This document shows, piece by piece, positions 33,368 to 43,737 of a stretch of DNA of 64,000 nt. The stretch is taken from NCBI GenBank assembly GCA_029706075.1, contig JAINUG010000149.1:1581501-1645500 (forward strand), written 5' to 3'. A program made the position numbers and the translations under genes. The stretch's first letter is position 1. Each line of letters starts with the position of its first letter. The notes below the pieces were generated by a model. That model ran no database searches and was not told the DNA's origin. It worked only from the letters and a program-made list of their open reading frames with translations. This stretch comes from Aldrovandia affinis (taxonomy: Eukaryota > Chordata > Actinopteri > Notacanthiformes > Halosauridae).

Positions 33368-34385
33368 ACATTCAAAACATTGTCAGGCCCATTTAGAAAA
33401 AAACTACAATGTCAATGCAGATGGATTCTTTATTTGAAAATGGTAAATCCATATGGTCTCAATGAAGATTTGTTTCCTGCACTGTTTCTTAGAATGAATA
33501 TATATCAGGCAACCCCTGTTTCTGCATGCTGCTGTGGGTTGTCATGGTTCAGACCATGGACATTGTCATGGTTCTGATGTTGGCATGTATATTTATTATG
33601 TTTCGGCTCATGCCGTGATGAAATCCCACATTGACTAATGTATTGTTTAATTGCTACTTAAATGTGATTGTAAATGCCTACAGCTATGCACTGATATTGT
33701 CGTTATTGCTTTCTTAGTATAGCAATCAGCTATTTTCGATGAAGTAATTTGCCTCTTTGTCATGAAATGGAGTGTGTATTTAACTATGTGGAAAGCAGTG
33801 AAGAAGGTACTACATGACGGAAACCTCTGCTTATTATATTTTTTTAATCACTTTGCACGGGGGTACTTTAGCACATCTGCATTATAAATATTTGTACATT
33901 GTTTCTCTTTTAGGGGAAGTTCCCATTTTGTGTTGAATGATGTGCGAGTCCTTTTCCTCTTCTACATTTAATTCGTTTTTTTTTAACATAGTGTAGACAC
34001 AATCTATTGTAATAAAACCTCTATAAAAGAGAAAATGCTACAATGTGTGTGTACATGAACAGCGGGTTTTCGGAATGGACTCGCAGTGTGTATGTCAATA
34101 ATGTCATGTTAGTTTCATTAAGTGAGGGATGGCACTGCATTCAGAAGAGAGTAAATGCCTTTCTCTGTGTTGGTTGTTGGTTGAGCTTAATTGAGTGCCT
34201 TGAGGTAGTATTACATAATGAACATAGATTGACATATATTAAATAATATATTTGAATATATAGCAGGAGTCCAGATATATTTTGCAATACATGCCAATAT
34301 ATTGTTCCAAAATATATTATGGTATTGTTAGATATATGGTAATACATTTGGCAATATATGAAAAGAGGCAATAATCTTTATATTA
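33368..34385. other. Intergenic; no gene seen
   Basis: AT-rich, with a run of 'atatat' motifs at 34220-34375. No open frame with family features and no recognised element. Confidence 0.5.
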
Positions 34386-36440
34386 AATTTACATTTACAT
34401 TTTAAGCATTCAGCAGACGCTCTTATTCAGAGTGACTTACAAGATGTGCATTAATACATGGTAGGAACAATCATAGTTTGTGCACGAGATCAGTGCAGTA
34501 ATACAGCGATAGACATTGTTGTAGTCAGCTGCATACCATACCTATAACACTGAAGGAAAAGGTTAGTATCTTTTTTGTGTTATTAAATGAGTAGGCAGGG
34601 ATACATATACAAGAAGTGTTGAACAAGTAGGCAGTGGTGATGACAATTGGGTAGATGTACAGAATTCAGTGGTAGTTTGCGAGATCTCTCTCTAACAAGT
34701 CTTTTATCATTAATGATTGTATTATATCTTTTAACTTAGATTTCTTTTTTCTTACTGAGACTTGGTCTAAAAAAGATGATTCGACTAATTTTATTGAAGC
34801 CTGTCCGCCTGATTATAATTGTATTAGCATACCTAGAGAATCTGGCCGTGGTGGAGGCATTCCTGATATTTATAAAAGTCATTTTAAGTGTTTGCCTATA
34901 TCAGCTGATCAATTTTCCACCTTCGAGGTGCTTATGTTCATGATATATGGCTACAATGATCCAGTTCTCTGTGTAGTGGTTTATCGGCCTCCTAGACCTA
35001 GCAGTGGTTTCTTTTCAGAATTCTCTGAATTTTTATCTTCCCTAGTGCTGAACCATGACCAAGTTATTTTAGCAGGTGATTTCAACTTCCATGTTGACAT
35101 CCCGTCAGATTTGCGTGCCGGTGAATTCTTGAGTGAATGTATCTGGATCTACGCATAACCATGGTCACACATTGATTGTTTATTATAAAAAATTGTTTTA
35201 CTTGTTTTACTTTTTATATTCACATACTTAGTATCCATGGTCATGTTTTGCTTTTATTGTCTTCTATTGTCCTTTGTCAAGCACCTTGTGCTCGTAGCTG
35301 GAAAGGTGCTCTGTAAATACACTTATTATTATTATTATTAGTAGAGTCTGAAAAGGTGGGTTTTGAGGAAGATCGCAAGTGGTTGCGCGGTCCTGACCGA
35401 CTGCGGAAGGTCATTCCACCACCGAGGGGTCATGATAGAGAAGAGGCGAGACCGCGAGGAGCGGTTGCCGGGCACCCAGAGGGATGGGACAGTCAGTTTG
35501 CCAGAGGAGGCTGAGTGGAGGGGTCTGGTTGGGGTGTAGGGTGTCATGAGTGTCTGGATGTTTGGGAGCAGTTCCTCTAGCCACCTGAAAAGCAAGCACC
35601 AGTGATTTGAATCTGATGTGTGCTGCGATGGGGAGCCAGTGCAGAGAGGAGAGTAGAGGGGTGGCGTAGGTGAACTTCGGTTGATTGAACACCAGACATG
35701 CGGCAGCATTCTGGACTAGTTGCAATGGCTTGATGGCACAGGCCGGTAGGCCTGCCAGAAAGGAATTGCAGTAGTCCAGATGTGAGATCACCAGGGCCTG
35801 GAACGGTCGGATCCTCCGGATGTTGTGGAGGGAGAATTGGCAGGTCCGGGTGATCACTGTGATGTGGCCCGAGAAGCACAGCTGGTCGTTCAAGGTCACT
35901 CCAAGACTCCTAGCAGACAGGGACGGACACACTATGGAGCCTTCCACGGTGATCGAAGCATCAATCATTGGGGAGCCCTTCACTAGGAGGAAGAGCAGCT
36001 CAGTCTTCCCCAGGTTCAGCTTCAAGTGGTGGGTGGACATCCAGGCAGAGAAGTCAGCCAGGCATGCAGAGATCCGTGCCGGGACCCGCGTCTCGGATGG
36101 AGAGAAGGAGAGAAAGAGTTGAGTGTTGTCAGCATAACAGTGGTAAGAAAAACCATGAGCAGAGATAACAGAACCAAGTGATTTAGTGTACATGGAAAAT
36201 AGGACTGGGCCTAGCACCGAGCCCTGCGGGACTCCGGTAGAGAGGGTGTGGGGAGAGGAGAGGGATCCTCTCCAGGTCACCTGGTAGGATCAGTCAGCTG
36301 GGTAGGACTTGAACCATGTCAGTGCAGATTCAGAGATTCCCATCTCGGCGAGAGATGAGAGCAGGATCTGGTGGTCCACGGTATCAAATGCAGCTGACAG
36401 GTTGAGGAGGAGGAGGACGGAGCTAAGGGATTGGGACTTT
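34386..36440 (-). pseudogene. L2-type LINE, 5'-truncated and interrupted
   Basis: On the minus strand, about 36430-35340 encodes the RT palm and C-terminal part: motif A 'LNLSAAFDTVDHQILLSSL' (about 36420-36365), '[18 protein letters not shown]' (motif B), '[12 protein letters not shown]' (motif C), '[13 protein letters not shown]', then '[15 protein letters not shown]' and '[16 protein letters not shown]'. Motif C reads YADN instead of YADD, which would kill catalysis. Frame changes occur near 36285 and 35700. The 3' tail block is at 34386-34690 ('gcagacgctcttattcagag'), cut from the ORF by a second LINE at 34690-35341. Endonuclease is missing. Confidence 0.88.
34690..35341 (+). pseudogene. 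Second L2/CR1-type LINE, internally deleted, inside the first
   Basis: On the + strand about 34735-35155 encodes part of an apurinic endonuclease: 'FFFLTETWSKKDDS', 'RESGRGGGIP', 'VVVYRPPRPSSGFF', 'QVILAGDFNFHVDIPSDL'. It then skips the whole RT to a 3' tail, 'gaaaggtgctctgtaaatac', and (ATT)n at 35325-35341. It lies between the tail and ORF of the minus-strand L2, so it inserted later. Confidence 0.8.
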
Positions 36441-36766
36441 TGGGATGAATGGTAATATGATACAACACGACTAGGTTACACTCTAGCTATTCCGACGGCG
36501 TTGCTCTTGGTGGTAGTCAGTGGTTATACACTGTCTTTTTGAGACATATTCGTCTATGCAGGAATTAATTCCCACATAGTTATTAAAGGTCTTTTAAGTG
36601 TCAAAACCAAAGACTAGCGCATCCTCCTGCTGCTTTGACCGTACAGGAAGAAGGAGCCAGAGTAAGTTATTTGTTGTGCCAATAGTTTTATTACTTGAGG
36701 GGTAATAAAAGAAGGGATCCTTTAGACTGTCGCTGAGGGATGATGTCATTAAAGTGCATTAAAAAC
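36441..36766. other. No gene seen
   Basis: Between the LINE and the hAT element. No open frame or recognised repeat. Confidence 0.45.
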
Positions 36767-38097
36767 TAGTGGTGTGTCGTTCATGAACGATTCGTTATTT
36801 TTGAATGAATCCTTTTGGTGAACGAAAGGAACTGACTCACCTCCGTGTCGGATTCGTTCCTTTGGTTAATCTTAAACTGGGGACTGCCATTCATTGAAAC
36901 TGCAGCGAATCCTCCTATTTAACCATTTCCACCATTGGGCTCTAGTCTGTAGTAGCCATTAGCCACCGACAGTACTGAACCGATTGAGTGGGGTGTGCTC
37001 TCTGAGCCCCTCCCGTCGGGGTGACCGAAAGCCTGAACTGGAACTTAGAAATGACTGAGGACCGAATCCGTGAAGGAACTGGAACTGGATATGCTGTTGC
37101 TCTCGTTCCTTGTTCCATGAGGTAGGTCCGGATCTGGAATGAGACACTACCCTACGTAGTTGCTGCAGCTCTACGTCTCTCCCTCGCCATAATGTCTTCA
37201 TATTGCAATGACGAACTTGCCTGAGACCGAGTATAAAATTAAAAGCAACTGGTTTACACTAGTTGCTTAGCCCAGCAGTTACATCTGAGAAACATTTAGC
37301 CTATAGCCTACTCCCAATTAGTAAATAAATAAACCGTGAACGAGAGAGGCTATTTCCCAACGGAGACGTTGCAATATTTTTTAAGGCAGAGTCGCGAACT
37401 TGGTTTAGTCTCAACTCGAGAAATGAAACCACATCATTATATTCCTTTATTCAGACATAATATGTTAGGCTATATGAATGTATCACAACTTTGTTGATAA
37501 TTCTAGAGGTCAACATTGTTTTAACATTGGTGCAGATAGCTTGGTGAACAATGTAGGCTAGTATGATGCAGGAAACCGACACAATGCAAGTCACACCTTA
37601 AGTTAGCCAACATAAATACCTAGGTAGCACATAGGCTAAATGTATTAATGGATGTTTTAGTCCATGTGAATGATCACATGGTAATATGTAGCCTACTTAG
37701 AAAGGTTGTCCTTTCAAGTATTTGTTTATGATTTTTTTAATTTGGAGATTTTCCTTCTGATCTGACAAATTACCCATGAAAGGCTTTTATTTTTAGGCTG
37801 TTTGATCCATGTTACCAATTAAATATGATCATTGTTGTTGATATTACGCTTTTATTGTTTTTATTTATCCTATTGTTACACAGTCCCTTAAAATTAATCG
37901 TAATTTAAATTGAATATTGAGTTAAACAATATTTACTGACGGAGTCGGACCCAGTCACTGCATAACTCTCGTTCTCATTCGCGGGAGTCTGAACGATAGC
38001 AGCGAAGGAACTGGTGAACGAATCCGTGAACAAATCCTTTTAGGGAACTGAGTCAAAGGATCCATGTCCCTGAAAGGAACCATAACAACCACCACTA
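36767..38097. mobile_element. 1.33-kb non-autonomous hAT element
   Basis: Ends TAGTGGTGTG...CCACCACTA. An 8-bp target-site duplication TTAAAAAC is perfect at 36759-36766 and 38098-38105. Sub-terminal 'gttcatgaacgattcgtt' and 'gaacgaatccgtgaacaaat' blocks are in inverted arrangement. No transposase domain; the open frame at 36959-37201 (minus) has no family features. Confidence 0.92.
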
Positions 38098-38486
38098 TTA
38101 AAAACTGTTGCAGGCATAGTTATAAAAACGTAGTCATTTCACCCTGTTCAGATATGTCTATATATGGTGACCGTGCAGACGTATTGCTGCAGCCAATGCG
38201 GTATTTGTGTTTTTATATCTATGGTTGCAGGAGCAGAACTATTCATTTGATGTTATTACCCACAAGAATTGCACATATAATACTGGCCCATGGCAACCAC
38301 ATTTTTATTACTTCCGTAAAACTGTTGTTTTGTTTAATCCCTTCCTTAATAATCAGGCTGTTTTAAAAATATATTTCAGTAAGATACTAATTTCAATATA
38401 TTTCAATGGCATTTCCTCCATTTAGCATTCTATGAAGGATCTCAACCAACCTGGTATCGAGAAGATTAAAATATGGCATATATATA
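38098..38486. other. No gene seen
   Basis: AT-rich. The open frame at 38064-38366 crosses the hAT border and is not conserved. Confidence 0.5.
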
Positions 38487-39907
38487 GCTCTTCTGCACTT
38501 GTTTACATCCCCTATGCTCTGGGATTGTCCTGTACCACTGTCCCGGGTTCTGCAGGAATGTGGTCCACCCTGCCCTCGGACTAAGGTTGCTGAAGAATGT
38601 CCTTGTTTCTTGTCAGGAAGTTTTGACAGAAACATGTGTCATGCACCTGTGCATTTGCATGCATGAATGTGAGCGCATCATTTTGCACAATGTGAGGTAT
38701 AATGTGGGGGAACACACTTTTTTCAACAATTCCCAGAAAGAAGCTTTATTAATTTATTCATGTGTTTATTTATTTCAAATATTTCAAATACATTTTGAAG
38801 GGCATCACAGTGAGAATTAATGAGATTTTGAGAACCAGAAAATGATAAAATCTCAGTATTATTTTGTGATTGTAGAATGTGACTTTTTAAATAGCATAAA
38901 TACATATATCTGGGTAACACCTCAACTGTTCAGTGCTGTGCATTTACAAAGGCTGCTTGCCCCTTATTAGTCACTTCACTTAATAATTAATGACCAGATT
39001 CAGATAACTACTTTCACAGGAGTATTTATTTAAGGTTTATCTTCTTTCTCGTGAACTGGTTTGAGGGATAAAAAGGATGAAAGAAGAGTGGAAATCTGAA
39101 TAAAAGTCTTGTAATGGACTGGAAATTTAGGCCAGGTCACTACTAAAAGTCTTCCAGTGGTTCAAACCACTGCTGTCAGGGACACCCTTTGAAAACATAC
39201 ATATCCCCAGTATGCCCAGTTTCCCCCACATTCTTCCATAAACAAGGAGGGGGGGCGGGCTTATTGGTGAAACTTTATATTTGGGTCTTTCATCATTTGT
39301 TGCCCTGTCACACATGTCACACACGTTGGGGTGTCACTTTATAAAAGTCTTGGGATGGACTAGAAATACAGGCCAAGGCACTATGTAAATTGTTAATGTG
39401 GATCAAACCCCTGCTACCAGTTAAAAGGGCAGAACAATATCCTGCAAAAACAGCTACCAAAGGCCTAATGGCAGAACTGACAGTTATCTCATGCCTGTCA
39501 TTTAAGCAAATCTTTAACATGAGATTGAGATGGAACCCTCACCTGGCAACAGGGCTGGACTGGGAGAAAAAATCGGCCCTGCCATTTCGCGCTCAGACCG
39601 GCCCGGCACCCGGTGCGAGCGCCGCATTTTCTGTCGACGGGGGGGCTGCGCGAATAAATGATTCTACCGGCCCTACCGAGGCCCTACCGGCCCAAAACTA
39701 GACCGGCCCACCGGGCATTTGCCCGGTAGACTATATAGCCAGTCCAGCCCTGCCTGGCAACCCTTTGAAAACATACAGAGCCCCAGTATTCCCCCATACT
39801 CTTCCATTAGGAAGGAGGAGGGGGCTGATTGGTTAAATGTATATGTGGGTCTTTAATCATTTGTCACACTGTCACACACGTCAGGGTGTCACTCTGTTTT
39901 CTGCCAA
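38487..39907 (+). promoter_or_regulatory. Upstream block of OR-E, deleted and duplicated
   Basis: Matches unit D from 29489. The homeodomain-type TTAATAATTAATGACC is kept (38980-38995). The next about 155 bp of D (30023-30178), which hold the Olf/EBF-like site, are missing: 'ctttcacaggag' joins straight to 'tatttatttaaggtttatc'. The TATA-like site is GGGATAAAAAG (39065-39075). The segment about 39095-39340 is then repeated at 39341-39900, with a MITE inside the second copy. The repeat starts with a strong TATAAAAG at 39340-39347. Confidence 0.65.
39550..39752. mobile_element. hAT-type MITE in the OR-E upstream block
   Basis: Ends CAGGGCTGGACTGG...CCAGTCCAGCCCTG. Perfect 8-bp duplication CCTGGCAA at 39542-39549 and 39753-39760. 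GC-rich interior with 'accggcccaccgggcatttg'. 203 bp, no coding. Confidence 0.93.
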
Positions 39908-40055
39908 TGAGGCAGTGGAGTGGGACACTGTGATGACATGGAGTGATGTCAGAGGTCACGAGGCTCTGTGAGGATATGAGGAGAATGGCAGGAGAAGATC
40001 ACAGTCCTTCCTCTTCCTCTAACTAACCCATGCAGTCTCAAGGACACTGCCAAGG
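39908..40055 (+). other. OR-E leader exon and donor, followed by intron to 41724
   Basis: Equivalent to the C and D leader exons, ending CCAAGG|GTAAAT (GT at 40056). The acceptor 'tttctttatttctgcag' ends at 41724, 13 nt before ATG 41738. The upstream open frame starts MAG at 39985 and stops early after 'MAGEDHSPSSSSN'. The intron (1669 bp) is longer than in C and D because of an L1 insertion (40902-41599). Confidence 0.6.
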
Positions 40056-40723
40056 GTAAATTTATTCATGAAGTTTTATTGTAGCCTGAATTAATATGTG
40101 TGTGTTTGTATGTATATTATTGTGAACATGACAAAGGGATACCTTATTCTACTTTCTGTACTGTTTCAGTGTACATTTCTTTGAAAAAGTTTTTAAAGTT
40201 TAATATAGAAGTACATTTAGTTTAAATGAACAGGTTTAGAATGCATTGATATATGGCGTTGTATAGTTTTGTTCTGCCTGCTATCAGATAATGGTTCACA
40301 GGTTGTTGACTGACATCACCTCCAGAAGAGAGCATTAACCAGTCATAATGTACTATGTCCAGGAACAATGAAGTCAGTGCAGTGATAATTTTGTATTTAG
40401 GTGACTGAGATGACTGTTACATTTTGTTAGCCTTTAGAGTTAGAGCTAGACTTTAGTCATGAAATCCTCAATGAAACATTAACTAAAGCCTCACTTTTAG
40501 TCTACAAAAAATGTCACATTGTATTATATTATGGTAATGCTAATACAAATTGAATTGAGTAAAAACAAGCAATTGCAATTGAATCTGAGACCCATGCAAA
40601 GTTCAAGCCATTTTAATTTGAAGGTATTGCATTTGTGAAATATTTTCTGCAGTTTCTGGTATTCATTATGAAATGAAAGAACTTCATCAACCAATAATGA
40701 CGTTAATTTAACCTCTTAAGCTT

Positions 40724-40761
40724 GTAGCGCATATCCCGAGAAATGTCGGGATATGCGCTAC
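40724..40761. repeat. Perfect 16-bp inverted repeat (hairpin) in the OR-E intron
   Basis: Arms GTAGCGCATATCCCGA (40724-40739) and TCGGGATATGCGCTAC (40746-40761) around the loop GAAATG. Absent from the matching place in the OR-D intron (about 31270-31310). Confidence 0.95.
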
Positions 40762-40901
40762 ATTTCGCCCTATGAGGCCAGTATTGGGGTGTGCAATTAC
40801 ACCAATATCTAACTTATCTCACACAAGGGACAGCTGCTGAAAACACTGCTTTTAGTTTCTGTTTTTTAATGTGTGACAAGCAATCATTGCAAAACAATTT
40901 T

Positions 40902-41035
40902 TTTTAATGATCAGTAGTTTTTATTCGTTTTTAGCATTGTACATAGAAATTATACAACCTCACTTGAGTTACATTACAATGCAGTTTTTTCCTGAACATA
41001 AACATACAATGAACACAGACACGTGCGCACGCACA

Positions 41036-41103
<68 letters not shown>

Positions 41104-41599
41104 ATAAAATAATAGGGCCAAAATTGAAAAATGTATTACTTAATTAAAACAAGTCAATTAGGCTGAAAAATATATATGGTGAAACATAAATAAATGAATT
41201 TGACAGCAAATTATAAAATGTAAAAAAATAAAAGAGGCAGGGAGAAGGTTGAAGAAGTGAGGAGAGATTGTGCTGGGAACATTCATTATGGTGGTGTGGA
41301 GAGGTGTGAGGGACCATTCATGTACTCCAAATATTTCCCCCATTTCAGTAGGTACTTGTCTGGTTTACCTATAAGTCTAAAAGATAGCCTTTCATAGGCT
41401 GCCACCCTGCTCAACAATAAATGCTACTCTCCCAGCGTAGGTGTCTGAGCTGACTTCCATTCTTGTATTAATAGTTTCCTGCCAAGCATGATCGCAATGT
41501 AAATCCAGTCAGCTTCAGGAGGGGGAACATCTATGATATGAAAGGGGTCCCCAAGGATGTATAATAGAGGGCTATATGGTAACTTCAGCCCACTAATGG
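40902..41599 (-). pseudogene. L1-type LINE 3' fragment inserted in the OR-E intron
   Basis: A 16-bp duplication ATTGCAAAACAATTTT flanks it (40886-40901 and 41600-41615), with T-rich sequence at the left edge as expected for a poly(A) tail on the minus strand. Minus-strand coding at about 41627-41424 reads like an L1 ORF2 C-terminus ('LKLPYSPLLYILGDP', 'IYIAIMLGRKLLIQEWKS'). A (CA)n tract (about 41039-41098) lies in the 3' UTR. OR-D has the empty site near 31640-31670. 5'-truncated and dead. Confidence 0.8.
41039..41098. repeat. (CA)n microsatellite
   Basis: About 30 CA units inside the L1 fragment's 3' part. Confidence 0.97.
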
Positions 41600-41737
41600 A
41601 TTGCAAAACAATTTTAATAGCAGACACTACAAAACTAATGTAAAAATGTAATAATATATGAATGTATTCATTAATGGTGAATTAATTGGACCTTAAAATG
41701 TTTGTCATTTCTTTATTTCTGCAGCAACACTTTGGAT

Positions 41738-42347
41738 ATGGGTAATGTCAACACCATTTCCAATAATACACTTGAACCTGATATGAGCTTTGAGAACAGG
41801 CTAAGGTTCAGCTTGTCACTGATCCCTGTTATTTTCTTCATCTACATCAACTGCGTCATGCTGATCACCGTGAAAAGCAAGCCAGCTTTCCAAGGAGTGT
41901 CCCGCTACATCCTGTTTGGCCACATGCTCGTTGCCGAATCCCTTCAGATGATATGGAGCATGCTCTCCTACTTAATCGCCACGGTGAAAATGTACATGAG
42001 CAATGGTTTATGTATTGTACTCCTGTTAGTACCGAGTACAACCATTTGCATTGCCCCACTCAACTTGGCTGTAATGGCTCTGGAGAGGTACTCTGCCATC
42101 TGTTTCCCCCTTAGACACGCTGAAATCTCCACCAGTAAAATGACTGGTGTAGCTATTGGAGTGGTGTGGGTGCTGGGCTCGTTGAATGCTCTGGTCGACT
42201 TTTTCCTGTTTCTAACATTTGGGCCTCCTTTATTTGTGATGCAGGTTTATTGTAGAAGGGTCAGGTTGTTCAAGATGAAAGTGTACATTGACACAGCTAC
42301 AGCATTCACAGTTGTCTACTTTCTGTCAGTGGGGATCATTATCATCT
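41738..42347 (+). pseudogene. OR-E: odorant receptor 131-2-like, 3'-truncated
   Basis: Starts MGNVNTISNNT like OR-D and is intact through TM1-TM5: 'SRYILFGHMLVAESLQM', 'PLNLAVMALERYSAICF', 'VLGSLNALVDFFLFL', loop-2 'QVYCRRV', TM5 'TVVYFLSVGIIII'. At 42347 homology to C and D ends abruptly in the middle of TM5 ('atcattatcatct'). The frame runs on through unrelated DNA for about 63 residues to a stop at 42539. The third intracellular loop, TM6 and TM7 ('PLIYGLRD') are lost and were not found downstream. It could not signal as a receptor. The promoter is also damaged. The remaining coding part has no stop or frameshift, so truncation was probably the first or a recent lesion. Confidence 0.92.
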
Positions 42348-42840
42348 CCATTCCCTGCCTGAAAAAGCATCTGCACGCCGTTAGGGAATGGCACAAGTTG
42401 CTCACCTTGTCTGCCCCCAACTGGCCACATGTGGGTACTGGCTCTGGGCTCCATGGACAGAACGGTTACCACTCTTGCTCTGGTCCTCACCAGCCTTCCA
42501 TGGCTGCTCCAGCGAACCCTGTACAGCATTTTACTGCGTAGTCCATTCTTTGGCCTTCCCTTCCACACCCCTTTTGCTTCCAGGGGGTCAGGTGGGGTAA
42601 CTGGGGAAAACACACTCTCCAACACGTGATTAGCTTTATCCCTGAAGCTCTTCACATTTACATTTCCTCTCCATATGCACGCTGCCACACACCCTCCTCC
42701 TCAGCTCTGACCTCGGGAGGGCTGAGCGGCCTATGTCCAGCAGCCACCAGGAGGGCCCCCCCCTCCAGGTCCACTCAGGCAGTGCTCCACCAGGATCAAA
42801 CGTCCAGACTCCATCTCCATTCCAATCAATAAAAAACATA
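42348..42840. other. Foreign GC-rich segment fused to OR-E; origin unknown
   Basis: Distinctly more GC-rich than its surroundings. Begins with CCATTCCCT (42348-42356), mirrored by AGGGAATGG at 42383-42391, and ends near an A-rich 'aatcaataaaaaacataaa'. Several overlapping open frames on both strands (for example + 42429-42629 with 'LALVLTSLPWLLQRTLYSIL') but no domain I recognise. It could be a retroposed 3' exon, a transposon fragment or a deletion join. Confidence 0.5.
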
Positions 42841-43206
42841 AAAATCTATAAATGATTATGTATACTACATGCTCTGATGGCCTCCATCAGATATAATACT
42901 GGTAGTTTGTTAATAAACTTATTTATTTATAAAAAAGCATTTTTTGTTAGTGGCTCAATTTACCTTAATGTGTTAAGGTAAATTGAGCCATGCATTTCAG
43001 CCAAAATGAGCCACCTTCTGAATTGAGTTTTAGCGGGTATTTTGATGGTTCCTCTTGTTAAAAGTAGGCTATTAATAGATTATTATATTATATTATTGTA
43101 TATATTACATGCCTCTTTTCACATTTTCCCTTCTAATTATGTATGTGTGTGTTAGCTCTGGTCCAGGGCGCATCGTGAGCTAGCTCTCACTATCTAGCGC
43201 TGTCTG

Positions 43207-43254
<48 letters not shown>

Positions 43255-43737
43255 TGATGAATGAGTGATTTACTGAAGCATCAGTCTAAAAGAGTAGCCT
43301 TGTCTCCCGTTTTAATATGACTTTCTTTACAGTTGTTCCGAGAGTATTTTTAATTCCAGATATGCATGTGCAAGCCTGCATAGTTAGGCACACACACACA
43401 CACACACATGCACAGACACATTCATGTTCCAAAATGAGTTCCTAAAGTAATTGGTACTTTATGAATTAATTTTAATGTTATTCTTCATGAGTTAATTTAA
43501 TGTTATTTAAATGCAATGTTTTAGTGTGTTGAGATTAAAGATGATTCGATTATTTTATGAGAAATGACTCTGTTTCGCTTGACAGTTTGAGTGGCTCATT
43601 TTAGCTGATCAGCCGGCCCATTTTACCTGAACACTGCTCATTGAAAAAAATGTGACAGCTGATGTTTTCAAAAGCTGTAGGGCCTGAACAATTATATTTT
43701 ATTACATAAATTCAACACACAAAAAAAAAAAAAAATT
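42841..43737. other. Intergenic with hairpin and microsatellites
   Basis: 17-bp inverted repeat TGGCTCAATTTACCTTA / TAAGGTAAATTGAGCCA at 42951-42967 and 42974-42990. Related 'tggctcattttagctgatca' and 'cccattttacctgaacactg' motifs near 43590-43640 suggest a diverged DNA element. (AC)n at 43208-43252 and 43388-43408, and a poly(A) run at 43720-43735. No gene. Confidence 0.5.

Noticed and set aside
42326-42839. Minus-strand open frames in the OR-E fused segment as a host gene
   Set aside because: No recognisable domain, splice structure or second exon; left as unknown sequence.
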